59,091 nucleotides of DNA from assembly GCA_002503285.1 (NCBI GenBank), contig DARI01000003.1, positions 1 through 59,091 of the forward strand, in the 5' to 3' direction. Source of the DNA: Euryarchaeota archaeon UBA557. GTDB lineage: Archaea; Thermoplasmatota; Poseidoniia; Poseidoniales; Thalassarchaeaceae. This document shows positions 1 to 10,700 of this stretch, piece after piece. The notes below the pieces were generated by a model, which searched no databases, had not been told where the DNA came from, and saw only the letters and a list, made by a program, of their open reading frames with translations. Numbering within the stretch: position 1 is the stretch's first letter; the number at the start of each line of letters is the position of its first letter. A program made the position numbers and the translations under genes.

Positions 1-2358
1 ACCTACGCAATTTGTATCTTCATCGACATCCGAGTATCCATCTCCGTCATCATCTTCATCAACCTGATCTTCAATTCCGTCACCGTCATCGTCCATATCA
101 GCATTATTTCCCCAGCCATCTCCATCAACATCGAATTGTTGGTTAGCATCGAATGGGAAGTCATCAATTTCATCTTCAGTCCCATCATCGTCATCATCAA
201 GGTCAGAATTGTCTCCAACTCCATCACCATCATTGTCGGACCATTCAGTTCCGTCATTTGGGAATACATCGTTTGCGTTACCATATCCATCACCATCTAC
301 GTCAGAATCAGAATTGTCACCAATTCCATCTCCATCCATATCAGTAGTTTCAGTAGCATCGTTATCATTAGAGTCAATGCCATCATCAACACCATCTCCA
401 TCACAATCTACGACGAGTGTACAATCAACATCAGCACCATCAGTGCCAATTCCAGCACCATCAGCTTCTTCTGAGTCTAGTACTCCATCACCATCATCAT
501 CATCATCCATAACATCACATTCTAAATCAGAATCCGTATCTAGTGGAACATCTGTAACATCCATATTGTCTGTACCGCACAAATCTTCTACAGTATCATC
601 CCATGAATCGCCATCATCATCCATATCTAGAACAGTTCCAAATCCAGAACTTGAAGGCATACCCATGATTTGTTGTACAGCCTCTAAGTAACAAGGTGAA
701 GTTGTACTACCATTACATCCATCTCCATATGAATCATACATCTGTAATGTATATTCACCAGCATCTGATATAGTTCCTAGGTCGTAAAATGTATATGAGC
801 TAAATGTGGAATGAGTGAATACAGTTTGTGTACCGTCAGGGAAAGTTAGTTTAACTCCTACTTCTGAACCATATCCTTGTGTTTGTAATCTTAAAGCAGC
901 TTCTTCACCTGCACCAAGTGTAAATGTACATTCAGCATCTTCCTCGGAATCTCCATCAGAATCATCGTCTGAAGATGCAACTGATAAGTAACAAAGTGAA
1001 TCTCCATCGATTATTGTAAGTAAGTTAGGGAAAGAATCTGCTAATCCATCCATATCCATATCATCCCAGGCTTCTGGATCAACATCGAATGCATCATCAG
1101 CATCTCCAACACCATCTCCATCGCAGTCAGTCAATAATTGACAATCTAAAGTCGCGTTAGAATCTTCATCAACATCTAAAACTGTATCATCATCAGCATC
1201 AGTATCAGCATTATCTCCAACACCATCTCCATCTGTATCCATAGTCTCTGTTGAATCATCAGGGAATGCATCTGCATTGTTCCCTACGCCATCAGTATCA
1301 TTATCTGCAGATTCAGAAGCGTCTTCAGGTGCGAAATCAGCGTTATCTCCAACTCCATCTCCATCTGTATCCATAGTTTCTGTTGAATCATCAGGGAATG
1401 CATCGCCGTTGTCTCCAACACCATCTCCATCAGAATCCACAGACTCATTTGGATCTGCATTATCGAAGTCAGAGTTGTCGCCAACTCCATCTTCATCCGA
1501 ATCTTCAGTTTCTGTAGCATCATCAGGGAAAACGTCTGCATTGTCTCCAACGCCATCTCCATCAGTATCATATTGTTCTGAATCATCTAAAGGTGCGAAA
1601 TCATCGGTATCATTGACCATATCATCATCATCATCAGAATCTAATTCATCACAAATTCCATCGCCATCAGTATCCAAAGGCATATCAGTATCATCAAGAT
1701 CATCTGATGCATCACCGCAATCAGTAGATTCATCAGAATCTGAATAACCATCACCATCATCATCAAGATCTTCATTGTTTCCAATTCCGTCTTCATCTGT
1801 ATCTAGGGACTCTTCCCCATCTTCTGGGAAAGCATCGTCATCATTGTCAACACCATCTCCATCTATATCTGAATCATCATAATCTGGCACATCATCGCCA
1901 TCCATATCATAATCCATATCATATGCTTCTACCATAACGTCAGCTATTGTAGAACTTGCAAAGATAGTGTCTGTACCATCTATGGCATGTGAAATAGTAG
2001 CCATAGTATCTGATGCATCATCATCTTCGGAAACTTCAACATCGAAGTAATCACACTCATCCCAGTTTAATTTTGAAAACTTTAGATAAGCAGGATAAAT
2101 CTCAACTGCTGAGTTATCAGATGTTGGAGTTATTACTACAACTCCATCTGGTACTTCATCAAGGCATATTTCATACCATCCCATACCACCTTCATCAAGA
2201 TATACATCACCACTAGTAGACACTACTGTGTACATTACTGATTCTGTCTCTCTTAGTTGTTCATCGTTAGCTCCTGCGAGCATAGGCGTCAATGCTGCAG
2301 TTACCATTACAGCAACTAGCAGCAGTGTTCTTGCTTTTTCCAGTATTCTCGTATTCAT
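1..2358 (-). CDS. TSP3-repeat cell-surface protein, C-terminus beyond left edge
   Basis: An open reading frame of at least 786 codons starts with ATG at 2358 and stays open to base 1, so the C-terminus is missing. Residues 1-30 form a signal peptide (basic start, then LLLVAVMVTAALTPMLAGA). A non-repetitive exported domain of about 120 residues follows. Next come long acidic arrays of DxDxDG loops typical of calcium-binding thrombospondin type-3 repeats, many ending in the cap DAFPDD. Around 650-960 they are interrupted by a beta-rich insert that resembles a PPC-type domain and has several Cys. The start lies 4 nt beyond the stop of the upstream gene, so the two are probably co-transcribed and translationally coupled. 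By family knowledge such proteins are extracellular, elongated and Ca2+-stabilised. The exact role is unknown; adhesion or a surface layer is possible. Confidence 0.85.
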   Translation of the reverse strand, partial: MNTRILEKARTLLLVAVMVTAALTPMLAGANDEQLRETESVMYTVVSTSGDVYLDEGGMGWYEICLDEVPDGVVVITPTSDNSAVEIYPAYLKFSKLNWDECDYFDVEVSEDDDASDTMATISHAIDGTDTIFASSTIADVMVEAYDMDYDMDGDDVPDYDDSDIDGDGVDNDDDAFPEDGEESLDTDEDGIGNNEDLDDDGDGYSDSDESTDCGDASDDLDDTDMPLDTDGDGICDELDSDDDDDMVNDTDDFAPLDDSEQYDTDGDGVGDNADVFPDDATETEDSDEDGVGDNSDFDNADPNESVDSDGDGVGDNGDAFPDDSTETMDTDGDGVGDNADFAPEDASESADNDTDGVGNNADAFPDDSTETMDTDGDGVGDNADTDADDDTVLDVDEDSNATLDCQLLTDCDGDGVGDADDAFDVDPEAWDDMDMDGLADSFPNLLTIIDGDSLCYLSVASSDDDSDGDSEEDAECTFTLGAGEEAALRLQTQGYGSEVGVKLTFPDGTQTVFTHSTFSSYTFYDLGTISDAGEYTLQMYDSYGDGCNGSTTSPCYLEAVQQIMGMPSSSGFGTVLDMDDDGDSWDDTVEDLCGTDNMDVTDVPLDTDSDLECDVMDDDDDGDGVLDSEEADGAGIGTDGADVDCTLVVDCDGDGVDDGIDSNDNDATETTDMDGDGIGDNSDSDVDGDGYGNANDVFPNDGTEWSDNDGDGVGDNSDLDDDDDGTEDEIDDFPFDANQQFDVDGDGWGNNADMDDDGDGIEDQVDEDDDGDGYSDVDEDTNCVG
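1211..1404. repeat. near-identical 62-nt direct repeat in TSP3 coding DNA
   Basis: Bases 1211-1272 and 1343-1404 match at about 60 of 62 positions with an offset of 132 nt (44 codons). They encode the same TSP3 module, including the DAFPDDSTETMDTDGDG core. Third codon positions match too, which suggests recent duplication or gene conversion rather than protein-level selection alone. Confidence 0.8.
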
Positions 2359-2362
2359 TATT

Positions 2363-5300
2363 TCAGTCCTCCTCTACTTCTTCTACAGATGATTCCTCAT
2401 CTGCATCTTCTTCATCTTCTTCATCGAAATCAAAATCTTCGAATTCGTCTGTATAGTCATCATCACCAACGGTATCATCACCTTTTGATCCAGTTGCTAC
2501 TCTAGTTAGTCCTACACCAAGAGCTACTATGCCAACCAATACACCAATGAAAGGTGCAGGATCTGCAGATATATCATCTAAGATAGTGGGTTGTACGCCG
2601 TTATCTCCAAATCCATCGTTATTGGCATCATACCATTCTCTATTGTCTGTTGGGAAGTTATCTTCCCATGACTGTACGTTGTTTGGATCTATTGGATTAG
2701 GGTAACCATCACCATCTGTGTCAGGATCCACTGCATCGCAGATTCCATCGCCTTCAGCGAAGTCATCATCAGTGCCATGTTCTCCATCAAGACCAGGGTT
2801 CCAATCGCTATCCATAGGCATTTGTGAAGAAACCATAGGATCTCCTTGGCCGCCATTCTGTGCACAAATCATTTCAGTAATATCTAACCATCCATCACCA
2901 TCATCATCCATATCAGAATTATCACCAATTCCATCTCCATCAGTATCTACTGTTTCACTAGGATCCATTGGGAATGCATCATTATCATCTAAGACGAAAT
3001 CGTTATCATCGTCTACATCTAAAATATCACATGCTTGTCCACCAATATCTGCATAATCTCCATCGTTATCTGCGGGTACGCTAAATGCATCCATAGGATC
3101 TGTTCCACAGTTAGGCTCTTCAGTATCTAACCAACCATCATTGTCATCATCAGTATCTATAGTATCACCAAGCCCGTCATTATCATAATCTAAGGATTCT
3201 GTATCATCCAATGGGAATGAATCAGTTTCATCTGGTATTCCATCACCGTCATCATCCGTATCAACCACGTCACATATTCCGTCCATATCGTAGTCTGAAG
3301 GTACTGAAGTTACATCAAGTGGATCTGTACCGCAATCAGCTTCTTCAGCATCTGTCCAATCATCATTATCATCATTTAAATCAGCATTGTTACCAAATTC
3401 ATCACCATCAGTGTTAATCCACTCAGTTGCATCATTAGGGAATGTATCAACTGCGTCAGGACAATTTGAAGGCGTAGTAATGTTTTCTCCAAAGTTCCAA
3501 ATTATTTGTATGGAGCTTGCAGCAAGCCAATCAGCGTCTTCGCAGGAATCCCACCATCCGTCGTTATCATCATCCATGTCAGCATTGTCTCCGAATCCAT
3601 CAGAATCGCTATCACTCCATTCTAGAGAATCATATTGAGCCCAATCTAATTCATCAGATACTCCATCGTTATCATCATCGTCGTCCAGTGCGTCACATAA
3701 TCCATCTATTACTTCATCAGTAGTAGTATTGTATGTAGTATCTGAGTCACTGTCCATAGGCAGACTTGTTCCCATTAATGGATCTGATCCACACGCTATT
3801 TCGTATGTATCATTATAAATATCGCCATCATCATCTAAATCAGCATTATTTCCTATTCTGTCATTATCTGTATCTAGATATTCAGTTTCATCTAATGGGA
3901 ATGCATCGTTTGCATCTAATGTTCCATCATTATCGCTATCATAGTCTAAGATAGTGCCATCAGCATCTAATCCTGTTTGGGATGTAGAAGTCATATCGCA
4001 TAATCCATCACCATCATAATCTGAAGGTGTTTGATTAACATCCATGTGAGGGAAGGAAGCTTCTCCTAAGCATACTCTCTCAGCATAGTTATCCCATCCA
4101 TCACCATCGATATCATTATCATCAATATCTGATATTCCATCACCATCTTGATCTGCTGATGAATTTTCATCTAATGGCATCTCATCAACGTCATTAGGAA
4201 CTCCATCGCCATCAGCATCATCGTCTAGTGAATCACACAATCCATCACCATCATAATCGCTAGGTGTGCTGTTACTGTCATTAGGATCTGTTCCACAATC
4301 ATTTTCTAATTGGTCCCACCATCCGTCACCATCAGAATCTAATGTATAGAAAGTGATTGTAAAAGAATAATTTGTTCCAGTCGTATCGTAACTTCCCCAA
4401 TTTCTCATATTAACCATCATAGTAGAATCATATTGAGAAGCTTGGCTAGTTGTGTTGTATTCTTGGTAACCATTTGTGTAGTAACTTCCAGCAATTTGTA
4501 ATCCAGCACTGTCAAACACATCTAAGATACACCATACATCAGGAGTATCATATCCGCAATCTAAGAATATATTTACTCCAGAATTTGAAGGTACATCAAA
4601 CGAGTATCTATCCGTAGAATCTACAGATGCCATTGACCATCCCTCAAAGGATAATGTATTGTTATTAGCTAATTCATCAGATTGTGAAGAATTTAAGTGA
4701 TCATTGACATGAACAGCAGTAAATTCACCAGGACCGGCATCTCTGCCGGAATTTCCATCGTTCTGATCTCCACCTTCTAATTCAGATAGGTCATGGAATT
4801 GTATATCCATGCTGTAACTTACATTAGCACTGTATGTATAAAACATCATACTAATCCATCCTGTATTTCCATTTATATCATCTTGACCTACAGGCCATAA
4901 TCCCGAGTTAGACTCGCAATCTGAAAGATCTGTGGTGTAACCACACATTGGTCCAGCATAGTACATAGGATTAGTAGGACCACAATCCAGATGTTGTGCC
5001 TGACACATTACCATGTAAGCATAGCCATAAGCACCTTCTGTAAGTATAGATAAATTTAGTGTAACATACTTTCCAGTAGGCACCGGTATATGGTAGAGAT
5101 CGTACATATCCCATGCAGTATCAACCCACCCCATACATTCTCCACCAGTATGGTTGGAAGGATCTGCAGGATTTAGTCCAGCTTGTGTACTTTCGTTAGC
5201 CCAAGAGTTAGCTTGTAATCCACCAGTGTAATAAGGTGCGTCTACATCCATTCCTAATCCACAATCGTCTTGTTGTGTTCCTGGATCAAGTCCTGGAGTA

Positions 5301-7477
5301 TACATACTTAATGATAGTTCATAAGGTCCGCTTCCTCTATCAGTCATAACACGAATATAGATATCTTGATCATTGTAATCGTATGTACCAAAAGCTACTT
5401 CTGGGTTATCATTGTAAGATGAAGATGCAGTATATAGATATCCTGATGCTGATGCATACATTACTGATAAATCAATATCATTTTGTACAGGGAATGATAC
5501 AGATACTTCCATAGCATAATTTGAAGGTAGATAAACCTTGTAATAATCATACATATCATATTTATCATGACCATATCCAGTGAATGTTTGGTTCATTGGA
5601 ATCATCTCCATAGCATCTGCTCCGTATGTATCATCACCAGCATCCATGAAATCATCAAATAATCCATCATTCTGGTAAAGACTTTCATCAGGTTCTTCTG
5701 TAGCATTGTAGATATCATATACAATTGTATAATTCATCTCATAATCTTCAGGCAGGTCTGAAACCATTACCATAAGCCAAACAGTTGAATCAATTGCAAG
5801 ATCTAAATTCCATGAATATGATTCATTAGTTGCAACTCCTTGCATGTCCCAAGCACCTGTGCTTGAAGAAACGGATGCCGCATATCCTCTGTCCATATAT
5901 TGATAGAAACTTAGTTGTCCATCTATAGATTCATTTTCGTATCCCCAATCTAGAGATGCCCAAAGACCATGGTAAGCAGGTACAGATATTTCAAACCAAT
6001 CTTGGTCATCAAATCCTGCACATACCATTCCGGAGAATTCCATAACACCAATATCATCAACATTTAATGGATCATCTGATGATGAATCACCAGCATCATT
6101 TCCTGAATATGCATCATCTTGAGTCCAACATGGCGGTGGTGAACCAGGTTCAAGACCTAATTCAATCAAATATCCTGCATGAGCATCATTTCCAGAGTAA
6201 TATTCTACGACTACATAAAACATAGAACCACCTCTAGTTTGTCCGTTATCAACGAATTCAGGATTATCATACCATGAATAATCAAACATACCTGTTAAAT
6301 CAGATTCAGAGTATAGGTATATATCTAAGTCAGCATCATTATTCCAGCTAACTGATATATTTGAGTAAAAATTTTCTGGAACAGAAACAGCGTAAACGTC
6401 TGTAGTATCAGTTTGATTTACGTGACCTGAAGCAGCATCTTCTAATGTCATCATATCTCCAGTTAAGAATCCAGAGAAATTTCCTATTGAAGTTCCGACA
6501 TCTAGGCCATATCCACCATCACCATAGCTGTCCATTTTCTCTACAAGATATTCACCAGCATCACTATAGTTAGCAATTATTCCAGTAAATCCAGTAGCCC
6601 AATATCCAAATGAATCAACAGACCCATCTGGCAATGTTATGTCAAGTGATGATTCACTAGAACACCATGAATCACAAGATGTGATTGCTACGAGTGCTTC
6701 AGCAGAACCATCTAATGTAAAGGAATCAGATTGATAACTCCATGAAAAAGGCTCATCTGGCATTGACAATAAAGGATTCATCATTGGAGTTTCAACATCT
6801 CCTGCTGCTCCACCATCAGCAGGGAATACCGTAACATTCAATGTGTAGTCAGGATTATTAGAAATAGTAGATGAACAATAATAACATGCTACCTGTAAAG
6901 CTACTAATCCCCCTAATAAGTCTACATCACTTCCACATCCAATTGTTCCACCAGTACTACTAGCATCACAACCTGGATCTGCAGAAGTAGATAATGAAAT
7001 TGAGTTACCGCCAGCAGCAGCATTGTAAGCATACATGTATCCTGAGGACCAGTAAAGCATTCCATCAACTTCCCCAATAGCACCCATAAACATATATTGG
7101 GAAGAACCATTCCATGAAATTTCCATTGTAACTCCATATCCAGGTTCCATATCTAATTGAAATACATCTCTACCTTCTTCGGTATTGTATGCATATCCTG
7201 AAACATTTATTTCCCCAGTATAGGAATTGGTTTCAGGCCCATCGCCCCAATCAAAATCTTCTGTAAGATTTATTTGGTCTGCAGGACTAACTCCTGCGTC
7301 ATATCCACGGCATGCATCTGCGCCTTGGCACGGACTTGGCGGAGCATATGCAGAATCACGAGAATTCTGTAACTCGGCTGGGTCTATCTGTGCACTCAGC
7401 AATGGCAAAAATGCCGCGGCAATCATTAGTAGGGCTAGGCTTATTGAACGGGTGGTTTGTTTGTTCATGGGCGTCAC
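2363..7477 (-). CDS. giant PPC-domain / TSP3-repeat surface protein with C-terminal anchor
   Basis: This 1704-residue exported protein has a signal peptide at residues 1-30 (ISLALLMIAAAFLPLLSA). Residues of roughly 40-1040 are successive beta-rich modules resembling bacterial pre-peptidase C-terminal (PPC) domains. Several are introduced by a QNDA/GxDAG linker and carry the phrase DxDIYLYS or DIDLSV. From about residue 1043 to 1620 it is TSP3 repeats (DxDGDG, DAFPxD, CGTDP). A hydrophobic helix lies near residues 1642-1661 (FIGVLVGIVALGVG), followed by a very acidic cytoplasmic tail. The start is ambiguous: GTG at 7477, supported by a TATA-like box about 27-32 nt upstream, or ATG at 7468. It is probably the first gene of a unit with the gene ending at the left edge. 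A structural or adhesive surface role is inferred; no catalytic motif is seen. Confidence 0.88.
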   Translation of the reverse strand: MTPMNKQTTRSISLALLMIAAAFLPLLSAQIDPAELQNSRDSAYAPPSPCQGADACRGYDAGVSPADQINLTEDFDWGDGPETNSYTGEINVSGYAYNTEEGRDVFQLDMEPGYGVTMEISWNGSSQYMFMGAIGEVDGMLYWSSGYMYAYNAAAGGNSISLSTSADPGCDASSTGGTIGCGSDVDLLGGLVALQVACYYCSSTISNNPDYTLNVTVFPADGGAAGDVETPMMNPLLSMPDEPFSWSYQSDSFTLDGSAEALVAITSCDSWCSSESSLDITLPDGSVDSFGYWATGFTGIIANYSDAGEYLVEKMDSYGDGGYGLDVGTSIGNFSGFLTGDMMTLEDAASGHVNQTDTTDVYAVSVPENFYSNISVSWNNDADLDIYLYSESDLTGMFDYSWYDNPEFVDNGQTRGGSMFYVVVEYYSGNDAHAGYLIELGLEPGSPPPCWTQDDAYSGNDAGDSSSDDPLNVDDIGVMEFSGMVCAGFDDQDWFEISVPAYHGLWASLDWGYENESIDGQLSFYQYMDRGYAASVSSSTGAWDMQGVATNESYSWNLDLAIDSTVWLMVMVSDLPEDYEMNYTIVYDIYNATEEPDESLYQNDGLFDDFMDAGDDTYGADAMEMIPMNQTFTGYGHDKYDMYDYYKVYLPSNYAMEVSVSFPVQNDIDLSVMYASASGYLYTASSSYNDNPEVAFGTYDYNDQDIYIRVMTDRGSGPYELSLSMYTPGLDPGTQQDDCGLGMDVDAPYYTGGLQANSWANESTQAGLNPADPSNHTGGECMGWVDTAWDMYDLYHIPVPTGKYVTLNLSILTEGAYGYAYMVMCQAQHLDCGPTNPMYYAGPMCGYTTDLSDCESNSGLWPVGQDDINGNTGWISMMFYTYSANVSYSMDIQFHDLSELEGGDQNDGNSGRDAGPGEFTAVHVNDHLNSSQSDELANNNTLSFEGWSMASVDSTDRYSFDVPSNSGVNIFLDCGYDTPDVWCILDVFDSAGLQIAGSYYTNGYQEYNTTSQASQYDSTMMVNMRNWGSYDTTGTNYSFTITFYTLDSDGDGWWDQLENDCGTDPNDSNSTPSDYDGDGLCDSLDDDADGDGVPNDVDEMPLDENSSADQDGDGISDIDDNDIDGDGWDNYAERVCLGEASFPHMDVNQTPSDYDGDGLCDMTSTSQTGLDADGTILDYDSDNDGTLDANDAFPLDETEYLDTDNDRIGNNADLDDDGDIYNDTYEIACGSDPLMGTSLPMDSDSDTTYNTTTDEVIDGLCDALDDDDDNDGVSDELDWAQYDSLEWSDSDSDGFGDNADMDDDNDGWWDSCEDADWLAASSIQIIWNFGENITTPSNCPDAVDTFPNDATEWINTDGDEFGNNADLNDDNDDWTDAEEADCGTDPLDVTSVPSDYDMDGICDVVDTDDDGDGIPDETDSFPLDDTESLDYDNDGLGDTIDTDDDNDGWLDTEEPNCGTDPMDAFSVPADNDGDYADIGGQACDILDVDDDNDFVLDDNDAFPMDPSETVDTDGDGIGDNSDMDDDGDGWLDITEMICAQNGGQGDPMVSSQMPMDSDWNPGLDGEHGTDDDFAEGDGICDAVDPDTDGDGYPNPIDPNNVQSWEDNFPTDNREWYDANNDGFGDNGVQPTILDDISADPAPFIGVLVGIVALGVGLTRVATGSKGDDTVGDDDYTDEFEDFDFDEEDEEDADEESSVEEVEED

Positions 7478-7503
7478 TGTCTTTCATGAGGTCTTGTTTT
7501 TGG

Positions 7504-7509
7504 TATAAA
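7504..7509 (-). promoter_or_regulatory. TATA-like box of the 1704-residue surface protein gene
   Basis: On the minus strand the sequence reads GTTTATACC about 27-33 nt upstream of the GTG at 7477. With the usual archaeal spacing, transcription would start within a few bases of 7477-7480. The mRNA would then be nearly leaderless. Confidence 0.45.
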
Positions 7510-7539
7510 CTTACTCATAGATGCTCACTCTTTCTTAGT

Positions 7540-7558
7540 TTCCGGTATGTTACCAGAA
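7540..7558. promoter_or_regulatory. imperfect palindrome, candidate operator
   Basis: TTCCGGTA-TGT-TACCAGAA is an inverted repeat with 7 of 8 arm positions matching, centred about 43 nt upstream of the TATA-like box. A second TTCCGGTA half-site lies at 7591-7598, and an inverted GGTAAC at 7582-7587 matches GTTACC at 7549-7554. The clustering suggests a regulator binding site. The rest of this 270-nt intergenic stretch (7478-7747) is AT-rich, and I see no gene in it. Confidence 0.4.
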
Positions 7559-7747
7559 TCAATTATTATGGGCCGAAATACGGTAACTAATTCCGGTATT
7601 AGGAAATATCTTAATGTTTTGACGTATTAAAGCAGTAATTTCAATATAACTAAAAAGTAATAAATTTAGGTAATTAAAAAACATATAGTGCAAAAAACTC
7701 ACCTTATCATTTTTATCAAATTAATAATTTAAATTAAACCCTTTGTT

Positions 7748-10700
7748 TTATTCCTCAGGTACCCATTTTTCTTCAGAAGGATCCCATAACCAACCTGGAT
7801 ATTCATCAAATTTTTCTAATTTATTTGTTTCATCGTTTATCATCATCAAATCAACGTCCCCATCATTATCATTATCCTCCGATAATAATTTTTCAGGTTG
7901 AATTTCTGTAACGTCATCAATTTCAATTTTTTCAACATCTTCATATTCCAATAATGGTTCTTCAGAATCTTGTTTTTTAGTAAAGACTATCATGGATATT
8001 ATCACAATAATCATTAATGAAATTGGAATTAAGACATTGGAATTAAGTTTGGCTTTGTCAAATATCGATAAAGGATATTTGTTATCTCCTAATCCATCTT
8101 TATTCAAATCCTGCCATTCACCAGCATTTAATGGAAATAAATCATCAATATCGAGATACAAGTCATTATCATCATCAGGATCTATGATGTCGCAGGTCCA
8201 ATCTCCATCATAATCATCAGGTACTGAAATTTTATCATATAAATCAGAATTACAAATTATTTCTGCAGAGTTTGGCCAATTATCTCCATCTGCATCAGTA
8301 TCTGAATTATCACCAATGCCATCTCCATCGATATCATTACTTTCTTTTGGATTCAATGGGAAGGTATCTTCTTCATCCATGACCATGTCATTATCATCAT
8401 CTAAATCCAGAATATCGCAAATATGATCTAAATCAAAATCGGCTGGGAATGAATTGAAATCTTCAGGATCAGACCCACAATTAGGCTCTACTAAGTCTTC
8501 CCAAGAGTCGCCATCATCATCAATATCAGCACGATCTCCAATTCCATCGCCATCTAAATCTGACCATTCCATGGGATCTAACGGAAATGGATCAAAATCA
8601 TCCAATATTCCATCTCCATCGTCATCCGAATCTTGAATATCGCATATATGATCATCATCAAAATCCAATGGCTGCGAAGTTGTATCAAATTGCCCTGACA
8701 AGCATACTGATTCATCCAAATCACTCCATCCATCACCATCATCATCCAAGTCCGAATTATCTCCAACGGAGTCACCGTCGAAATCAAACCATTCATATTG
8801 ATCTAATGGGAATACATCAAAAGAATCAGAATATCCGTCATTATCATCATCAGTATCTGCATTGTCGCCAATACCATCTCCATCTGTATCAATAGATTCC
8901 GTAGAATCTAATGGTGAAGAATCAATATCATTTGGAGTACCGTCTCCATCAATATCCTCATCTAACTCATCGCAGATTCCATCAGCATCAGTATCAAGAG
9001 GGATTGATGAAGATATTAGAGAATCCGATAAACAAATATCTTCCAATTCATCATTAAATCCATCATTATCATCATCTTCATCAGCATTGTTGCCAACATA
9101 ATCATAGTCTGTATCTAACCATTCGTTAGAATCCAAGGAAAAGGCATCGTTTATATCTAAATAGCCATCATCATCATCATCCTCGTCAACTATATCGCAA
9201 ATTAGATCTGAATCCGTATCCAATGGTAAATCAGAATAATCCAATTGGTCAGAATTACACTCTGACTCATCCAAATCACTCCACCCATCACCATCATCAT
9301 CCAAGTCCGAGTTATCTCCAATAGAATCGCCATCAATATCTGAACTTTCATTGGGATCCGTAGGGAAACTATCATTAGAATCATCAATTCCATCATTATC
9401 GTCATCTTCATCTAATATGTCACATTGACCATCTGCATCTGTATCTAGCGGTGTGCTTGAAAAATCATTAGGATCCGATCCACAATTAATTTCAATTTCA
9501 TCATAATATCCATCTCCATCTAAATCCAAGGAGAATATCGATAGAGTGAGATTATATTCACCTGAACCATAGTATGCCCATATTTCCACGGTAACTATTG
9601 AATTACCTACATAAATTCCTGTACCATTCGTAGAAACAGATTCCGGAGATTGCCCAGTTAAAGAATAATCAATTTGATTATTATTATTTTCATAGATACC
9701 AAGTGCAAAAGCATTATTTGTAGGATATCCCAATGTTGCAGATATAGCATAATCTGTCGGGACAAAAACCGTGTAAAAATCATATTCATCGCCAGAATCA
9801 TCCAAATAGCCTGGCCAAAAGGTGGTCCCGTTAGGAGCATTAATATTTGTAGAATTCGTGAAATCTCCTCCTGCATCTCCTCCACTATACGCATCATTTT
9901 GATTAAAGGCTAAAATTGACGATTGATTTATCAGAGTGAGATTAATTGAATAGTTACCTTCCCCATTTCCAGCTTGCACTACAAGGAAAATAGTAGTATT
10001 ACTCACATTTGTTGCCCCACTTTCTACAAATTCTGGATTAGCATAAAAACTAGACGAAATTAAATTTTCATATTGATCGAATAAACCGAAGTCAAAATCA
10101 ATTCCGCTTCCATTCCATGAGAGAGTAGCCTCTAATCCAAATTGTTCAGGTATGGAAATCGAATAAATATCATTTACATCGCCGGAATCTGATATCCATC
10201 CAAGATAAGAACTATTGCCATTTATATTGTAGGCACTAGAAAAATCTCCACTGACGTCCCCACCCGAATTGGCGTCATTTTGATTGTATACTTGAGAATT
10301 AGAGATATTGTCGAAATATATCATCAAAGTATAGTTATCACCTCCTGTGAAGGCCCTAACTAATAATGTAACAGTAGTGCCTCCAATATCTGCGCTTCCG
10401 CTGGATATATTTTCTGGATTATAATCGTATGAATAATCTAAATATGTTCCATTACTGTCAAATAAATGTAAATCCAAGTCAACATTAGTATTGTTCCACA
10501 TAAGTTCTGCACTTATCGAATGGTAATTTGGAATTGAAATGCTATACCAATCATATTCATCACTAGAATTGTCTGAACAACCATAGTAAGTTCCATTTAT
10601 TGAATTTAAACTTAACCCTGAAGATTGTGTATCTGATGCATCTCCTCCAGTATTTGCGTCATTTTGATTAGTATTGCAAGGATTATTGTTATTATTAATA

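Noticed and set aside
209..1747. Ser/Pro-rich open frames on the plus strand (209-691 and 1277-1747)
   Set aside because: They are the reverse complement of Asp/Gly-rich TSP3 codons (GAT, GGA), which read as repeated Ser, Pro and His codons. Similar shadows occur opposite every TSP3 array in the window.
2718..3954. Chains of short His/Ser-rich plus-strand frames, and regular ATC/CAT periodicity suggesting a satellite or CRISPR
   Set aside because: The periodicity is explained by protein repeats in the minus-strand gene. Units are degenerate and show no constant repeat with unique spacers.
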